Source of the DNA: JANXQE01 sp035651635
GTDB taxonomy: Bacteria > Verrucomicrobiota > Verrucomicrobiia > Limisphaerales > UBA8199
Reading direction: 5' to 3'
Assembly (NCBI GenBank): GCA_035651635.1
Contig: DASRFK010000097.1
Span: 1-64,000, forward strand
DNA length: 64,000 bases
The notes under the pieces were generated by a model. It made no database searches. It was given only the letters and a program-made list of their open reading frames with translations, and was not told the origin of the DNA. This document shows positions 32,728-41,703 of this stretch, in pieces. The position numbers and the translations under genes were made by a program. Each line of letters opens with the position of its first letter. Position 1 is the stretch's first letter.

Positions 32728-35029
32728 GTCGGCGGAACACCCATTCGACCCGACGCATTGTCTGGCACGTTCGGTGGCTAAAGCCCTCGAGGAAGAACCT
32801 TCGTTGGAGGCTGTTACTATTGATCGGGCGCATAAGACAATCTCGGTGGCCACGATCGGCCGGACTGATCCCCCCAAGGTTGCCGAGAGAATCAGTTCGT
32901 CGCTGCGGGTGGCCCAGGAAACTCAGGCTGAGCGGGGGTGCACCCTGCTGGCGGGAGTTGGCGAGTGCCGCAGTTGCGTTCAGCCTTTGGCCGAAAGCGA
33001 GCGGGGACGAATCACTATCCAACACCAGGGCGCTAAAACGACAATCGCCCGGGTCACGTGTCCGACGGCCCCGAAGTTCTGGCGTTGGAACGACCTTCCC
33101 TGGCCCAAAGTCGTGCAACGGGATGTCGAGTTCCTTGAACACATCGAGGAATTGGACGAGTGGAAGCCGCAATTAGCCGCGGCAATTGTCTGCGGGTTAT
33201 TGGGGTTAAGCGCCGTGTTGTTTCGGACCAATCCGGCCGTTTCCTCCGCGGCGTTTGCTTTGGCTTACCTGGCCGGGGGCTGGTACACGGCGCAAGAGGC
33301 TTGGGAACGGCTCCGGAAACGCACCGTCGACGTTCATTTCCTCATGCTCGCCGTCGCCCTTGGCAGCGCCAGCATTGGCGCGTTGGGCGAAGGGGCGACT
33401 TTGCTCTTTTTGTTTTCGCTCTCGGGAGCCCTCGAGCACTTTGCTTTGGGCCGCACCCAGCGGGAGATTCGAGCGCTATTCCACACGGCGCCAAAATCGG
33501 CGACGGTGCTGGATGAAGCAGGTCAGGAGCGAGAAGTGGCGGTGGAAGAGCTGGTGCCCGGGATGCGCTTGCTGATCAAGCCAGGAGCCCAGTTTCCCGT
33601 GGATGCCGAGGTGGCCAAAGGCCAGAGCGCCAGCGACGAATCGAATCTGACCGGAGAGGCGACTCCGGTCGAGAAGCGGGTTGGAGATGGGGTGCTGGCG
33701 GGGACAATGAATCTGTGGGGCGCGATCGAGGCGATTGTGCTGCGGCCGGTGTCGGAGAGCTCGTTGCAAAAGATCATCAAACTGATCAAAGAGGCTCAAC
33801 AACAAAAAGCCCCGGCGCAACAATTCACGGATAAATTCGGCAGCGCTTACACGTACTGTGTCCTGGGACTTTCGGTGGCAATGTTTTTTGTGTGGTGGCT
33901 GGTGTTGGGTCAGGCGCCCTTTGCGCGCCAGGGCCAAGCGCACAGTGCCTTCTATCATGCGATGACGCTGCTGGTGGTGGCTTCGCCTTGCGCGCTGGTG
34001 CTTTCGATACCTTCGGCGGTCCTGGCGGCAATTGCCTGGAGCGCCCGCCATGGAATTCTGTTTCGTGGCGGTGCTGCGGTCGAAAAGCTCGCCGGCATCG
34101 ATACGGTGGCGTTGGATAAGACCGGAACGCTGACGACTGGCGAGTTGCGTGTTCAAACGTTGGAGAGCTTTCCGCCCGGCCGTCAGCATGAACTGGCGTG
34201 CCTGGCGTACTCGATGGAACGGCTCTCGACCCATCCCCTGGCGCGGGCAATTACGCGCTATGGTAAGCGACAGGGGTTTGAACCGGTGCCGTTGGAGAAA
34301 TTCGAGTCGGTCACCGGCCATGGGTTGCGTGCGTTTTGTCGCGGAGCCGAATGCAGGGTTGGCAGACGTGAATGGGTCAACGCGGGTAATGGGCAGCTTG
34401 CGCAGGCCGCAATGGTGGCGCTCGCGGATGCCGGTCTTTCTGAAATCTGGGTCTCCTGGAGCGACGTTGCCGGACGGATTGTTCTGCGCGACGATGTGCG
34501 CGCCCAGGCTAAAGGGGTCCTGGACGAATTACGCAGGGAAGGGCTGCGGACCATGGTGCTAACCGGCGACCGCCAAAGCAGCGCCGATCATTTGCGAACC
34601 CAGCTGCACGTCGATGAGGTGCGGGCGGAATTAAAGCCGGAGGAGAAGTTGTCGGCGATTCACAAACTCATCAAAGAAGGGCGTAGGGTGGCAATGATTG
34701 GGGATGGGGTGAATGACGCTCCGAGCCTGGCGGCGGCGCAGGTCGGGGTGGCCATGGGCGCGCGCGGCTCCGATGCGGCGCTGGAGCAGGCGGATGTCGT
34801 GCTCATGCACGACCGCCTCGAGAATTTCCTGGCTGCTTTCCGCCTGAGCCAGCGTGCCCGGCGAGTGATCCGGCAGAATCTGGTCATTTCGCTCGGGACG
34901 GTCGTGATCCTGGTCACGCTGGCCTTGCTGGGAAGCATTCCACTGACGGTCGGAGTTGTTGGGCACGAAGGCAGCACGGTCATTGTAGTGATGAACAGCT
35001 TGCGACTCCTGTTCTCCAGGTCCGAATAG
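32705..35029 (+). CDS. P1B-4-type heavy-metal transporting ATPase
   Basis: This 774-residue metal exporter drives Co2+, Fe2+, Zn2+ or similar ions out at ATP cost. The TM4 motif SPC (427-429) and the TM6 motif HEGST (from His754) define the P1B-4 group (CoaT/CtpD/PfeT-like), unlike CPC-type copper or zinc pumps. Catalytic Asp471 is in DKTGT; the TGEATPVEK actuator loop, HP dipeptide (STHPLARAI) and GDGVNDAPSL hinge are intact. The N-terminal ~65 residues look like a degenerate HMA domain with one Cys (Cys19) and no CxxC, followed by Cys79, Cys88 and Cys91 (GECRSC). The metal cannot be fixed from sequence. Confidence 0.92.
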   Translation: MNPPAGAKSAEHPFDPTHCLARSVAKALEEEPSLEAVTIDRAHKTISVATIGRTDPPKVAERISSSLRVAQETQAERGCTLLAGVGECRSCVQPLAESERGRITIQHQGAKTTIARVTCPTAPKFWRWNDLPWPKVVQRDVEFLEHIEELDEWKPQLAAAIVCGLLGLSAVLFRTNPAVSSAAFALAYLAGGWYTAQEAWERLRKRTVDVHFLMLAVALGSASIGALGEGATLLFLFSLSGALEHFALGRTQREIRALFHTAPKSATVLDEAGQEREVAVEELVPGMRLLIKPGAQFPVDAEVAKGQSASDESNLTGEATPVEKRVGDGVLAGTMNLWGAIEAIVLRPVSESSLQKIIKLIKEAQQQKAPAQQFTDKFGSAYTYCVLGLSVAMFFVWWLVLGQAPFARQGQAHSAFYHAMTLLVVASPCALVLSIPSAVLAAIAWSARHGILFRGGAAVEKLAGIDTVALDKTGTLTTGELRVQTLESFPPGRQHELACLAYSMERLSTHPLARAITRYGKRQGFEPVPLEKFESVTGHGLRAFCRGAECRVGRREWVNAGNGQLAQAAMVALADAGLSEIWVSWSDVAGRIVLRDDVRAQAKGVLDELRREGLRTMVLTGDRQSSADHLRTQLHVDEVRAELKPEEKLSAIHKLIKEGRRVAMIGDGVNDAPSLAAAQVGVAMGARGSDAALEQADVVLMHDRLENFLAAFRLSQRARRVIRQNLVISLGTVVILVTLALLGSIPLTVGVVGHEGSTVIVVMNSLRLLFSRSE

Positions 35030-35339
35030 GGCGTATAGGACCTCGAATCGGAAAGGCGGTCACAAACTTCCTGAAACAAAAGCGATTCCTGCCGGGTAGT
35101 CTCTTCAGAACATGATTACTATTGTGGCTGAAGATAATACGTTGGCGGCGGGCAAGGCTCCGCTTGAGCGCTCCGCGTTTCACCCGCAAAATCGTGCGCG
35201 CCAGATCGCGTCGCGATGGATCGCGCCTGCGGTGCCGCGGGTTTTGCCCGACGACGGACCGAACACCCGTCATTCTGCTCTGCATTGGCGCCGCGTTCCG
35301 CCGCCTTACTCGAACTCGCCAGCGTGTTCGGCTAAGGAA

Positions 35340-35468
35340 ATGATCTTCCTGGGCTTGCTGAGCGCCGCGGCTTTGCTGGCAATCGGGTATGGTTTTTGGT
35401 GCGGGATGGGGCTGGCGGGGAACTGGGAGCAATTCCAGGCGGGTATTGCGAAACTGATCCAGGCATGA
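35340..35468 (+). CDS. Small membrane protein (42 residues)
   Basis: MIFLGLLSAAALLAIGYGFW starts a single-pass membrane helix followed by an amphipathic tail (NWEQFQAGIAKLIQA). The region upstream (35030-35339) translates to nothing protein-like, so the ATG at 35340 is chosen. AAGGA lies immediately before the ATG, closer than usual. It sits between the metal ATPase and the sigma-factor operon and could belong to either. The family is unknown; moderate doubt that it is expressed. Confidence 0.4.
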   Translation: MIFLGLLSAAALLAIGYGFWCGMGLAGNWEQFQAGIAKLIQA

Positions 35469-35648
35469 GGATGAGAATGACCAACGAGCCAGCCGCCCGG
35501 ACTGCCGCGACAGCCGAATGTCGCAAAACCATTGGCAAACACGACTAATCCAGCGCATGCGCAAATCTTTCAATACTGAATATGCAAGGGCTTTGCTTTC
35601 AGCGGCGTCCAAGAGGTAGACTGCGTTCGAATCAGGCGCGGCGAATCG

Positions 35649-36197
35649 ATGCCAGACCCGCAACAGTTCGAGGCGTTTATGGCGAAGTACCAAAACATGG
35701 TATTTAGCACTGCCATGCGTTTATTGGTCAATCCGACGGAAGCCGAAGATGTTGCCCAGGAGGTTTTCCTTAAAGCGTACGAACGATTCGCCGATCTCAG
35801 CCAAAGTCCGACCGCCGGCGGCTGGCTGAAAACCGTGGCGACCAACATGAGCCTGAATCACCTGACCCGGTACCGGGCGCGCTGGAGCTTCTTTTCGGAG
35901 CTGGTCAAGAGCGGCGAAACCGAGGAAACCGACCCGATTGAATTTGCGGCGCCCGACACCTTCGCCCACGACCTCGAACAGGCCGACCGCCACAAAGTAG
36001 TGGAACAGGCGCTGCAAAAGCTGCCCCCGGCGCAACGCGTTCCCCTGGTTTTATTTCACCTCGAAGAACTGAGTTACGAGGAAATCGCGGCCAAGCTCAA
36101 TGTTTCGCTGGGCAAAGTTAAAACGGATATTTTCCGGGCACGCGAAGCATTGCGTAAACGGCTCAGGACGCGGCGGGACGAGTTGATGCCCGGTTAG
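35649..36197 (+). CDS. ECF-type RNA polymerase sigma factor
   Basis: The 182-residue sigma factor has region 2 with NMVFSTAMRLLVNPTEAEDVAQEVFLKAYERF and TVATNMSLNHLTRYRARW (DNA melting and -10 binding). Region 4 has LQKLPPAQRVPLVLFHLEELSYEEIAAKLNVSLGKVKTDIFRARE (-35 binding). It is the first gene of a tight operon, followed after 10 bases by a putative anti-sigma factor and then by a bactofilin-like/RDD membrane protein. Autoregulation of this operon is usual for such factors but not shown here. Confidence 0.94.
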   Translation: MPDPQQFEAFMAKYQNMVFSTAMRLLVNPTEAEDVAQEVFLKAYERFADLSQSPTAGGWLKTVATNMSLNHLTRYRARWSFFSELVKSGETEETDPIEFAAPDTFAHDLEQADRHKVVEQALQKLPPAQRVPLVLFHLEELSYEEIAAKLNVSLGKVKTDIFRAREALRKRLRTRRDELMPG

Positions 36198-36207
36198 AAA
36201 GTTCGAA

Positions 36208-36672
36208 ATGAATTCGGAGTACGAGCGACAGTTAGAGCAGGAGATCGATCGGGAGCTGAAAAGGCTGCCGGAATTGCAAGCGCCGGCGACCTTGTCGCGG
36301 CGGGTGATGGCGACGCTTCAACAGCGGCGCACGCTGCCTTGGTACCATCAGCCCTGGCAGAATTGGCCGCTGCCTTTGCGCGTTGCCGCCTTTGCCTTTT
36401 TATCAGGAATTTTCGGCGGCGTCTGCGTCGCCAGCTGGCAACTGACCAAAGCCGCCGGCGTCTCGCTCGCCTTGCAGGAAGTGGGGGGGCTTTTTTCCGG
36501 ACTAACGACTCTCTGGAACACTCTCAATGTCCTTTTGGGTGCCGTAGTCCTGGTGGCCAAGCATCTGGGGACTGGCTTTATCGTCGCTTGCGCCGCCATC
36601 GCCGGGCTTGGATACGCTCTCTGCCTGATGCTGGGCACCGCCTGGGTGCGGCTGGCCTCCGCCCGGAGATGA
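36208..36672 (+). CDS. Putative membrane anti-sigma factor
   Basis: The 154-residue protein has an acidic soluble N-terminus (~1-48) with QEIDRELKRLPELQAPATLSRRVMATLQQR, a helix like that of zinc-free anti-sigma domains. Three hydrophobic helices follow (~55-77, ~95-118, ~122-148). The N-terminal location and membrane anchor fit an anti-sigma that holds the adjacent ECF factor at the membrane. There is no HxxxCxxC zinc motif, so it is not a ZAS-type. The call rests on gene order and topology. Confidence 0.6.
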   Translation: MNSEYERQLEQEIDRELKRLPELQAPATLSRRVMATLQQRRTLPWYHQPWQNWPLPLRVAAFAFLSGIFGGVCVASWQLTKAAGVSLALQEVGGLFSGLTTLWNTLNVLLGAVVLVAKHLGTGFIVACAAIAGLGYALCLMLGTAWVRLASARR

Positions 36673-36679
36673 ATTCTTT

Positions 36680-38371
36680 ATGACCTCAGAATCGAAAACC
36701 TCAGTACTTCGGATTACGTCGGCAGCATTCGTAGGAATGCTGTTTATCGGTCAATGCTTGTTTGCTCAAGACGCGCCTGCTCCGGCCCCGCCGGCAGCAC
36801 CCGCCGCGCAAGAGCAACCGGCGGCCGAAGCCCAACCCGCAGTCAAGCCTCTGACGCCCGAGGCCGAACAGGCGCTGATCGATGACACGAACAAAACGGC
36901 TGGAGCCACCAATCCCGGCCAGGAAGATAACGAGCCCATGGCTGGCGGCCGAAATAGGGGCGGCTGGGGCCCTCCTTTAGTGGTGATCGGGCACGATGCC
37001 GAGGTGCCGGTCGGCGATTCAGTGGAAGCGCTGGTGGTTATTGGCGGCAACGGGAAAGTGCGTGGACGGGTGCGGGAGGCTGCGGTGATCATCGGCGGAG
37101 ATCTCAGCATTTATGGCGGTGGCAGCGTAGGAGATGCCGCCGTGGCGGTGCTGGGCAATATCACCGCCCACACCGGGTCCCGCGTCCACGGCGATGTGGT
37201 GTCGGTCGGTGGGCGGGTGAAAGTTTCCCCGGGGGCCAACGTCCATAATCCGCAGATGGTCGAGTTTCCGGATGTGACCTGGTTGCGGAGTTGGTTCATC
37301 CAATGCGTGCTGCTGATGCGGCCGTTGTCGCTGAAGGTGACTTGGGTCTGGTTCGTCGCGGGGATTTTCGTGCTGCTTTATTTGTTAATCGCCGCCCTTT
37401 TCCCGCGGCCGGTGCGGGCCTGTGTCGATGAACTGACCGAACGACCTGCAACCACGTTTTGCCTCGGCTTGCTCACAATATTTTTAGCGCCCTTGGCGAT
37501 CGTCCTGCTGGGTGTGACGGGAGTGGGGTTGTTGGTTGTGCCGTTCGTTTTGGCCGCCTTATTCTTTGGGGCGTTGATTGGACGGGTCGCTGTCCTTGAA
37601 TGGGTCGGCTGGCGGCTCGCGCACACCTTCGGCGCCCAGAACCGGAGCAATGCAATAACCGGTTTGCTTCTGGGAGCGTTGTTAATCGCGGCGCTCTACG
37701 TCGTTCCGTTCCTCGGGCTGATCACTTTTGCGATTGTTAGCTTGTGGAGCCTGGGCACCGCGGTCACGGCCGCCTTTGGCGGGCTGCGACGAGAGATGCC
37801 GCAAAAGCCCGCCGCCTCATCCGCACCTCAAGTGACTCCCGCGATGGCCGCCGCTGCGGCTGCGACTGCACCTGCCATGTACCCAGTGACAAGCCCGGCT
37901 GGCACCATGGGTCCCGAGACCGAAGCGCAGCCCGCTGCCCAGATTCAGCCCTCAGGAGCACTGCCCGCGAATCCACCTGTCGTACCGGAAATCCTGACTT
38001 ATCCCAAGGCTTCTTTTTGGGAGCGGCTCGGCGCCGCATTTCTGGACATAATTCTAGTGGGCATTCTTTGTGTAGTGCTGCACCCGGTCGCGTTTCTAGT
38101 GGTCCTGGCCTACTATTCCGGGCTCTGGGCTTGGAAAGGCACGACCATCGGCGGGATCGTCGTCGGGCTTAAGGTTGTCCGGGTGGATGGCAAACCATTG
38201 ACTTTCCCGGTAACCTTGATTCGCTGCCTGGCGGCCGCGTTTTCGGTATTTGTGCTGTTCCTGGGTTATTTGTGGATCGCGTGGGACCCTGAAAAGCAAG
38301 GCTGGCATGACAAGATCGCCGGCACGGTTGTGCTCAAGCTGCCCAAAGGCGCACCGCTGATCTGTCTCTGA
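36680..38371 (+). CDS. Exported bactofilin-like polymer domain fused to multi-pass membrane and RDD domains
   Basis: The 563-residue protein has a signal peptide (ending CLFAQDAP) and an Ala/Pro/Gln-rich linker (~35-90). A right-handed beta-helix follows (~95-200) with repeated hydrophobic-glycine steps (VVIGGNGKVRGRVREAAVII, VSVGGRVKVSPGANV) that resemble bactofilin or polymer-forming domains. Next come several membrane helices (~215-365), a second Ala/Pro linker, and an RDD domain (~440-560: FWERLGAAFLDIILVGIL, TIGGIVVGLKVVR, DPEKQGWHDKIAGTVV). The third gene in the sigma operon, it starts 7 bases after the anti-sigma-like gene. It is probably an envelope-integrity protein. The fusion is unusual. 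Confidence 0.75.
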   Translation: MTSESKTSVLRITSAAFVGMLFIGQCLFAQDAPAPAPPAAPAAQEQPAAEAQPAVKPLTPEAEQALIDDTNKTAGATNPGQEDNEPMAGGRNRGGWGPPLVVIGHDAEVPVGDSVEALVVIGGNGKVRGRVREAAVIIGGDLSIYGGGSVGDAAVAVLGNITAHTGSRVHGDVVSVGGRVKVSPGANVHNPQMVEFPDVTWLRSWFIQCVLLMRPLSLKVTWVWFVAGIFVLLYLLIAALFPRPVRACVDELTERPATTFCLGLLTIFLAPLAIVLLGVTGVGLLVVPFVLAALFFGALIGRVAVLEWVGWRLAHTFGAQNRSNAITGLLLGALLIAALYVVPFLGLITFAIVSLWSLGTAVTAAFGGLRREMPQKPAASSAPQVTPAMAAAAAATAPAMYPVTSPAGTMGPETEAQPAAQIQPSGALPANPPVVPEILTYPKASFWERLGAAFLDIILVGILCVVLHPVAFLVVLAYYSGLWAWKGTTIGGIVVGLKVVRVDGKPLTFPVTLIRCLAAAFSVFVLFLGYLWIAWDPEKQGWHDKIAGTVVLKLPKGAPLICL

Positions 38372-38387
38372 GCAAGGCTGGTCAGAC

Positions 38388-38437
38388 CTGAAACCCGAAT
38401 CCGGATGAAGCGCAATGAATTCCGATTTCGGGTTTCA
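38388..38437. terminator. Hairpin between convergent genes, possible bidirectional terminator
   Basis: CTGAAACCCGAA (from 38388) pairs with TTCGGGTTTCAG (ending 38437), with smaller nested pairing inside. It lies between the RDD gene (ends 38371) and the minus-strand propeller gene (ends 38453). No T tract is obvious. Confidence 0.5.
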
Positions 38438-38452
38438 GCTTCGCATTCGGAC

Positions 38453-39898
38453 TTAATCACTCCCCGTCGGCTGGAAGCAATAGAGCGCCTTTTCTGTACG
38501 CAAAAAAAGCCGATTGCTCTTCAAACAAGGGGTAGCGTATATCTTTTCGTGAAAATTGCGGGATGAAATCAAACGCCATTCTTTGGTGGCTGCCACAACG
38601 CTGACGGTCCCGGGTTCGCTGGCGAAATAGACTTTTCCGTCGCCCGCAGCAGGGGAAGCGAAATAATTGCCAAAACCCGGCACGCGATCTTCTTGCAGCA
38701 ACTCACCGGTAGCGGCGTCGAGTTTAGTAACGATCCCGCCTTCCTTTACCATCCACACAATCCCGTGGTCCAGCACCGGGGTCGCCACATACGGAACGCC
38801 GCGGCTGTATTTCCATACGACCGCTGACGGATCCAATTCACCCAGCCCGCTGGGTTTAATCGCCAGGATCGCATTCTGGGCGCGAGCAAATACTTCCGCA
38901 TGGCGTTCCCATTCCTTTTGATTGAGCATGCCATCCTGATCCAGGTCCATGCGATAAAACCGGTCCAGCACCTCGTGATCGTCGATTTCGTCTTTGGAAA
39001 GTTTGCCATCGTGATTGGCATCCCATTTGGCTACGGCGTTTTCCCAGGACGGCAGGGAAATGCGTTTCCCCGAATCGCCCCCAGGAGCCCAGGAAGCCAT
39101 GTACACCAGCGGGCCTTCGGTGAAGGGCGTGGGAATAACAATCCGGGCCAAGCCGTTTATCCACCAAAGCGCATGGCCATTCTCCGGGTCATAAGCCGTG
39201 AGCCGGAGCGCGCCAGCCACCAGCAATTCGCTTCGCCCATCTCGACTCCATAGCGCCGGGGTCGAGTAACTCCGCACGGCGTCTGGACGCGGCACTTTCC
39301 ACAGTGGCCGCCCCGTTAACCGGTCAAAGGCCGCCAGAAAACTGTCTTTGTCATGATCTTGATTGATCACGACTTCGTTGCCGATGAGCATCGGCGAGCT
39401 CCCGGCGCCGTATTCATCTCGGAAGGGCCCCATCTTCTGTTGCCAGAGCTTTTTGCCTTCCAAGTCGTAACAAAACAGGCCGGCGCTGCCGAAAAAAGCG
39501 AACACGTGTTCGCCGTCGCAAGCGACGGTGGCCGTGGCGGGATTACCCAGCGGATGCGTCTGTTCCACTGTCTCTGGCACCAGCGGGACGCGCCAAAGCT
39601 GTTTCCCGCTCTTTTGATCGAGCGCCACGACTGCCAATTCCTTGGATTCCTGGCGATAGGTGGTTAAAAAGATTTTCCCGGCGGCCAAGATGGGAGTGGA
39701 ATGGCCGGAATCCAAAGGAACGCGCCAAACCAGCGCATCGGCCGCGTCCAATTGCGAGGGCAGGGGACCGGTGCCGGTTTGCAATCCATGATCGGAACGG
39801 AAGTATTCGAAAGAAGTGCTCGCCACGTCGGCGGCGGACAGCCAGGAGGCGGGCGAAATCAACACAAGCCATAACAACGACTTCTTTAACGAGGGCAT
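38453..39898 (-). CDS. Exported PQQ-type beta-propeller protein with inserted EF-hand pair
   Basis: The 481-residue protein has a signal peptide (WLVLISPASWLSAADV). The start at 39898 (MPSLKKSLLWL) places it correctly. Propeller blades with the PQQ-like WRVPL/GKQLW/GKVYF pattern run through residues ~50-310 and ~385-480. Between them are two EF-hand calcium loops, DANHDGKLSKDE and DLDQDGMLNQKE (~300-360). No PQQ-binding catalytic residues are recognised, so a binding or structural role in the periplasm is more likely than dehydrogenase activity. It is transcribed alone, divergent from the secreted triad. Confidence 0.83.
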   Translation of the reverse strand: MPSLKKSLLWLVLISPASWLSAADVASTSFEYFRSDHGLQTGTGPLPSQLDAADALVWRVPLDSGHSTPILAAGKIFLTTYRQESKELAVVALDQKSGKQLWRVPLVPETVEQTHPLGNPATATVACDGEHVFAFFGSAGLFCYDLEGKKLWQQKMGPFRDEYGAGSSPMLIGNEVVINQDHDKDSFLAAFDRLTGRPLWKVPRPDAVRSYSTPALWSRDGRSELLVAGALRLTAYDPENGHALWWINGLARIVIPTPFTEGPLVYMASWAPGGDSGKRISLPSWENAVAKWDANHDGKLSKDEIDDHEVLDRFYRMDLDQDGMLNQKEWERHAEVFARAQNAILAIKPSGLGELDPSAVVWKYSRGVPYVATPVLDHGIVWMVKEGGIVTKLDAATGELLQEDRVPGFGNYFASPAAGDGKVYFASEPGTVSVVAATKEWRLISSRNFHEKIYATPCLKSNRLFLRTEKALYCFQPTGSD

Positions 39899-40241
39899 AT
39901 TGGAATTGATTCTAAGTGACAACTCACCGCCGGGCCAGTCCGTATGCAATTTAGGCGTAAACAGCAATGGAAATGATCGCGATTCTGGCAGATCCACGCC
40001 TGGTGCGGCGCCAAAACCAAATAGGACAGAACGGTGAAAAAACTTTGTTCTGACCTAAGAACAACGGCTCCAGCTACATCGCGCAGGCACTTTTTGGCAC
40101 TGAAATTCGCATTGAAGATCGAACGCAGCCTGTGACGAGCGATTTCGACGTCGCCGCGCGAAGGTGGCGACGAACCAAAAACAACCAAAACCAATAAAAC
40201 GTGAGGCGCCCGACATCTGACGCCTGCCAAAGAAAGGAACT

Positions 40242-41618
40242 ATGAAGAAGGAAAGACTAAAACGACCGCTAATCTTGACAGCAACTGTGTTAGCGGTGCT
40301 GGCGCTCAACGCCCGAGCTGATGATCGGCACGACAACAACGCCGACCATGACTCTGATGGCCCGGGCTTAAGCGCAGCGAGCTCAGTCAGCGTCATACCC
40401 CCGTGGGCCGACCCGGTTTACGACGTGAACAGCAATCCAACCTCCGATCCGAATGCGGACGTTTACAGCAACGCCGGAGGACATTGCAACCATATGTTCC
40501 CCATTACTTCTCCGACCGGCTCGCCCGTTACTGTGAGTCAATGGCGTGCCGTTGAGGGAGTCGCAAACGTTAGTGTCGAGCGACAAGGCACGAGGATCCA
40601 TCTCAAACTCAGCAAGCTTCAGCCCAACGGGGTATACACTCTGTGGATCCTGGGTTTTGGGCCCCCGGGTGTAACGCCGGATTTGGCGAACCTGGCTGGG
40701 GTCGGCGCATTGGGCAAACCCGATGGCAGCCAGAACCGGTTTGTCGCCTCAGCCCACGGCGAAGCGGAGTTTTCCATCTTGGAACAAGAAGGCCCCTATA
40801 GCGCTGCCACGGTTGCGCCGGGAGCTTTCATTCCTAACAATCTGTTCGATCTCGGGGCCTTCATGATCCTGGGGGCTTATCATCCAGACGGCCAGACCCA
40901 TGGACCGGTGCCAGGTAACGCCGGTTGCGGATACGCCGTTCAGTTCGCTTTCAACTTCCCCAATGATCCGCGCGACAAAACTGTCGTCCGGAACATGGGC
41001 GGAGTGGTGCCGTTATTCCTGCGCACGAAGGATTCAAATGGCAACTTGGTGGCGCTTCCAGCTAACCCGGACGCCTCGACTCTCCTTTGGGAATCTCGCT
41101 TCGGCAATCCCGTCACCGCGCCCGATGCTCACCAAATCACCTGGGGCGAGTACAGCCAGGTCAAAGCCGGGGCCAGCGCCACCTGCGTCCGGGACGGCAC
41201 CTTGGTGCACATCCATGCCAGCGGCCTGGTTCCCAATGCCACCTATACAGTTTGGACACTCGTCTTTAACGGCCCATTCCCTGCGGGTCCCAATCCCTCC
41301 AATCCCCTGGATCCCAATGGCCCATTCCCATTTGGAAATCTCGTCGGCCTTGGAGCTCTGGGTCTGCCGGATGGCAGCCAGAACGTTTTCCATTCCTCCT
41401 CGAACGGTGAAGGCGAACTCACCGCCGTCATGCCGCCTGGGCCGATGTCAATCTCGCCGCCATGGCTCACCGCGCATTACGACGTGAACGGCTGTTTGCT
41501 CAACGAACTCGAGTTCCATCTCGTGGCGGTGTATCACTTCGACGGGATGAGCTACGGCCCAGGGCCTGGTTATCAGCACGGAGCAGTTGAACACTTCGGT
41601 GTTCAGATGAAACCATAG
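40242..41618 (+). CDS. Secreted protein with two tandem homologous domains
   Basis: The 458-residue protein has a signal peptide (PLILTATVLAVLALNARA). Its two ~185-residue halves share VTVSQW/ITWGEY openings, GxRxHLK/GTLVHIHxSGL, a VYTLWILGFG/TYTVWTLVFN strand, GALGKPDGSQNRF/GALGLPDGSQNVF, and a His-containing AYHPDGQTHGPVPG/VYHFDGMSYGPGPG strand. The repeats point to an internal duplication. The family was not recognised. It is the first gene of a three-gene secreted cluster with a di-haem oxidoreductase, so a role in binding or presenting a substrate or metal is possible but unproven. A strong hairpin follows the stop. Confidence 0.65.
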   Translation: MKKERLKRPLILTATVLAVLALNARADDRHDNNADHDSDGPGLSAASSVSVIPPWADPVYDVNSNPTSDPNADVYSNAGGHCNHMFPITSPTGSPVTVSQWRAVEGVANVSVERQGTRIHLKLSKLQPNGVYTLWILGFGPPGVTPDLANLAGVGALGKPDGSQNRFVASAHGEAEFSILEQEGPYSAATVAPGAFIPNNLFDLGAFMILGAYHPDGQTHGPVPGNAGCGYAVQFAFNFPNDPRDKTVVRNMGGVVPLFLRTKDSNGNLVALPANPDASTLLWESRFGNPVTAPDAHQITWGEYSQVKAGASATCVRDGTLVHIHASGLVPNATYTVWTLVFNGPFPAGPNPSNPLDPNGPFPFGNLVGLGALGLPDGSQNVFHSSSNGEGELTAVMPPGPMSISPPWLTAHYDVNGCLLNELEFHLVAVYHFDGMSYGPGPGYQHGAVEHFGVQMKP

Positions 41619-41633
41619 GCATTTCTGTCAACA

Positions 41634-41661
41634 GGTCGGCGCCGGCCAACTGGCGCCGACC
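41634..41661 (+). promoter_or_regulatory. Strong intergenic hairpin in the secreted triad
   Basis: GGTCGGCGCC (41634-41643) pairs perfectly with GGCGCCGACC (41652-41661) around an 8-base loop. No T tract follows, so it could attenuate or protect the mRNA rather than end transcription before the di-haem gene at 41704. Confidence 0.6.
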
Positions 41662-41703
41662 CAACTTGCGTTGGCATTGAAATAATCCCTTCAAGGAGCC
41701 GCC

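Noticed and set aside
34980..35693. Minus-strand open frame of 237 codons
   Set aside because: Arg-rich, low-complexity translation overlapping the ends of the metal ATPase and sigma genes; it is a shadow.
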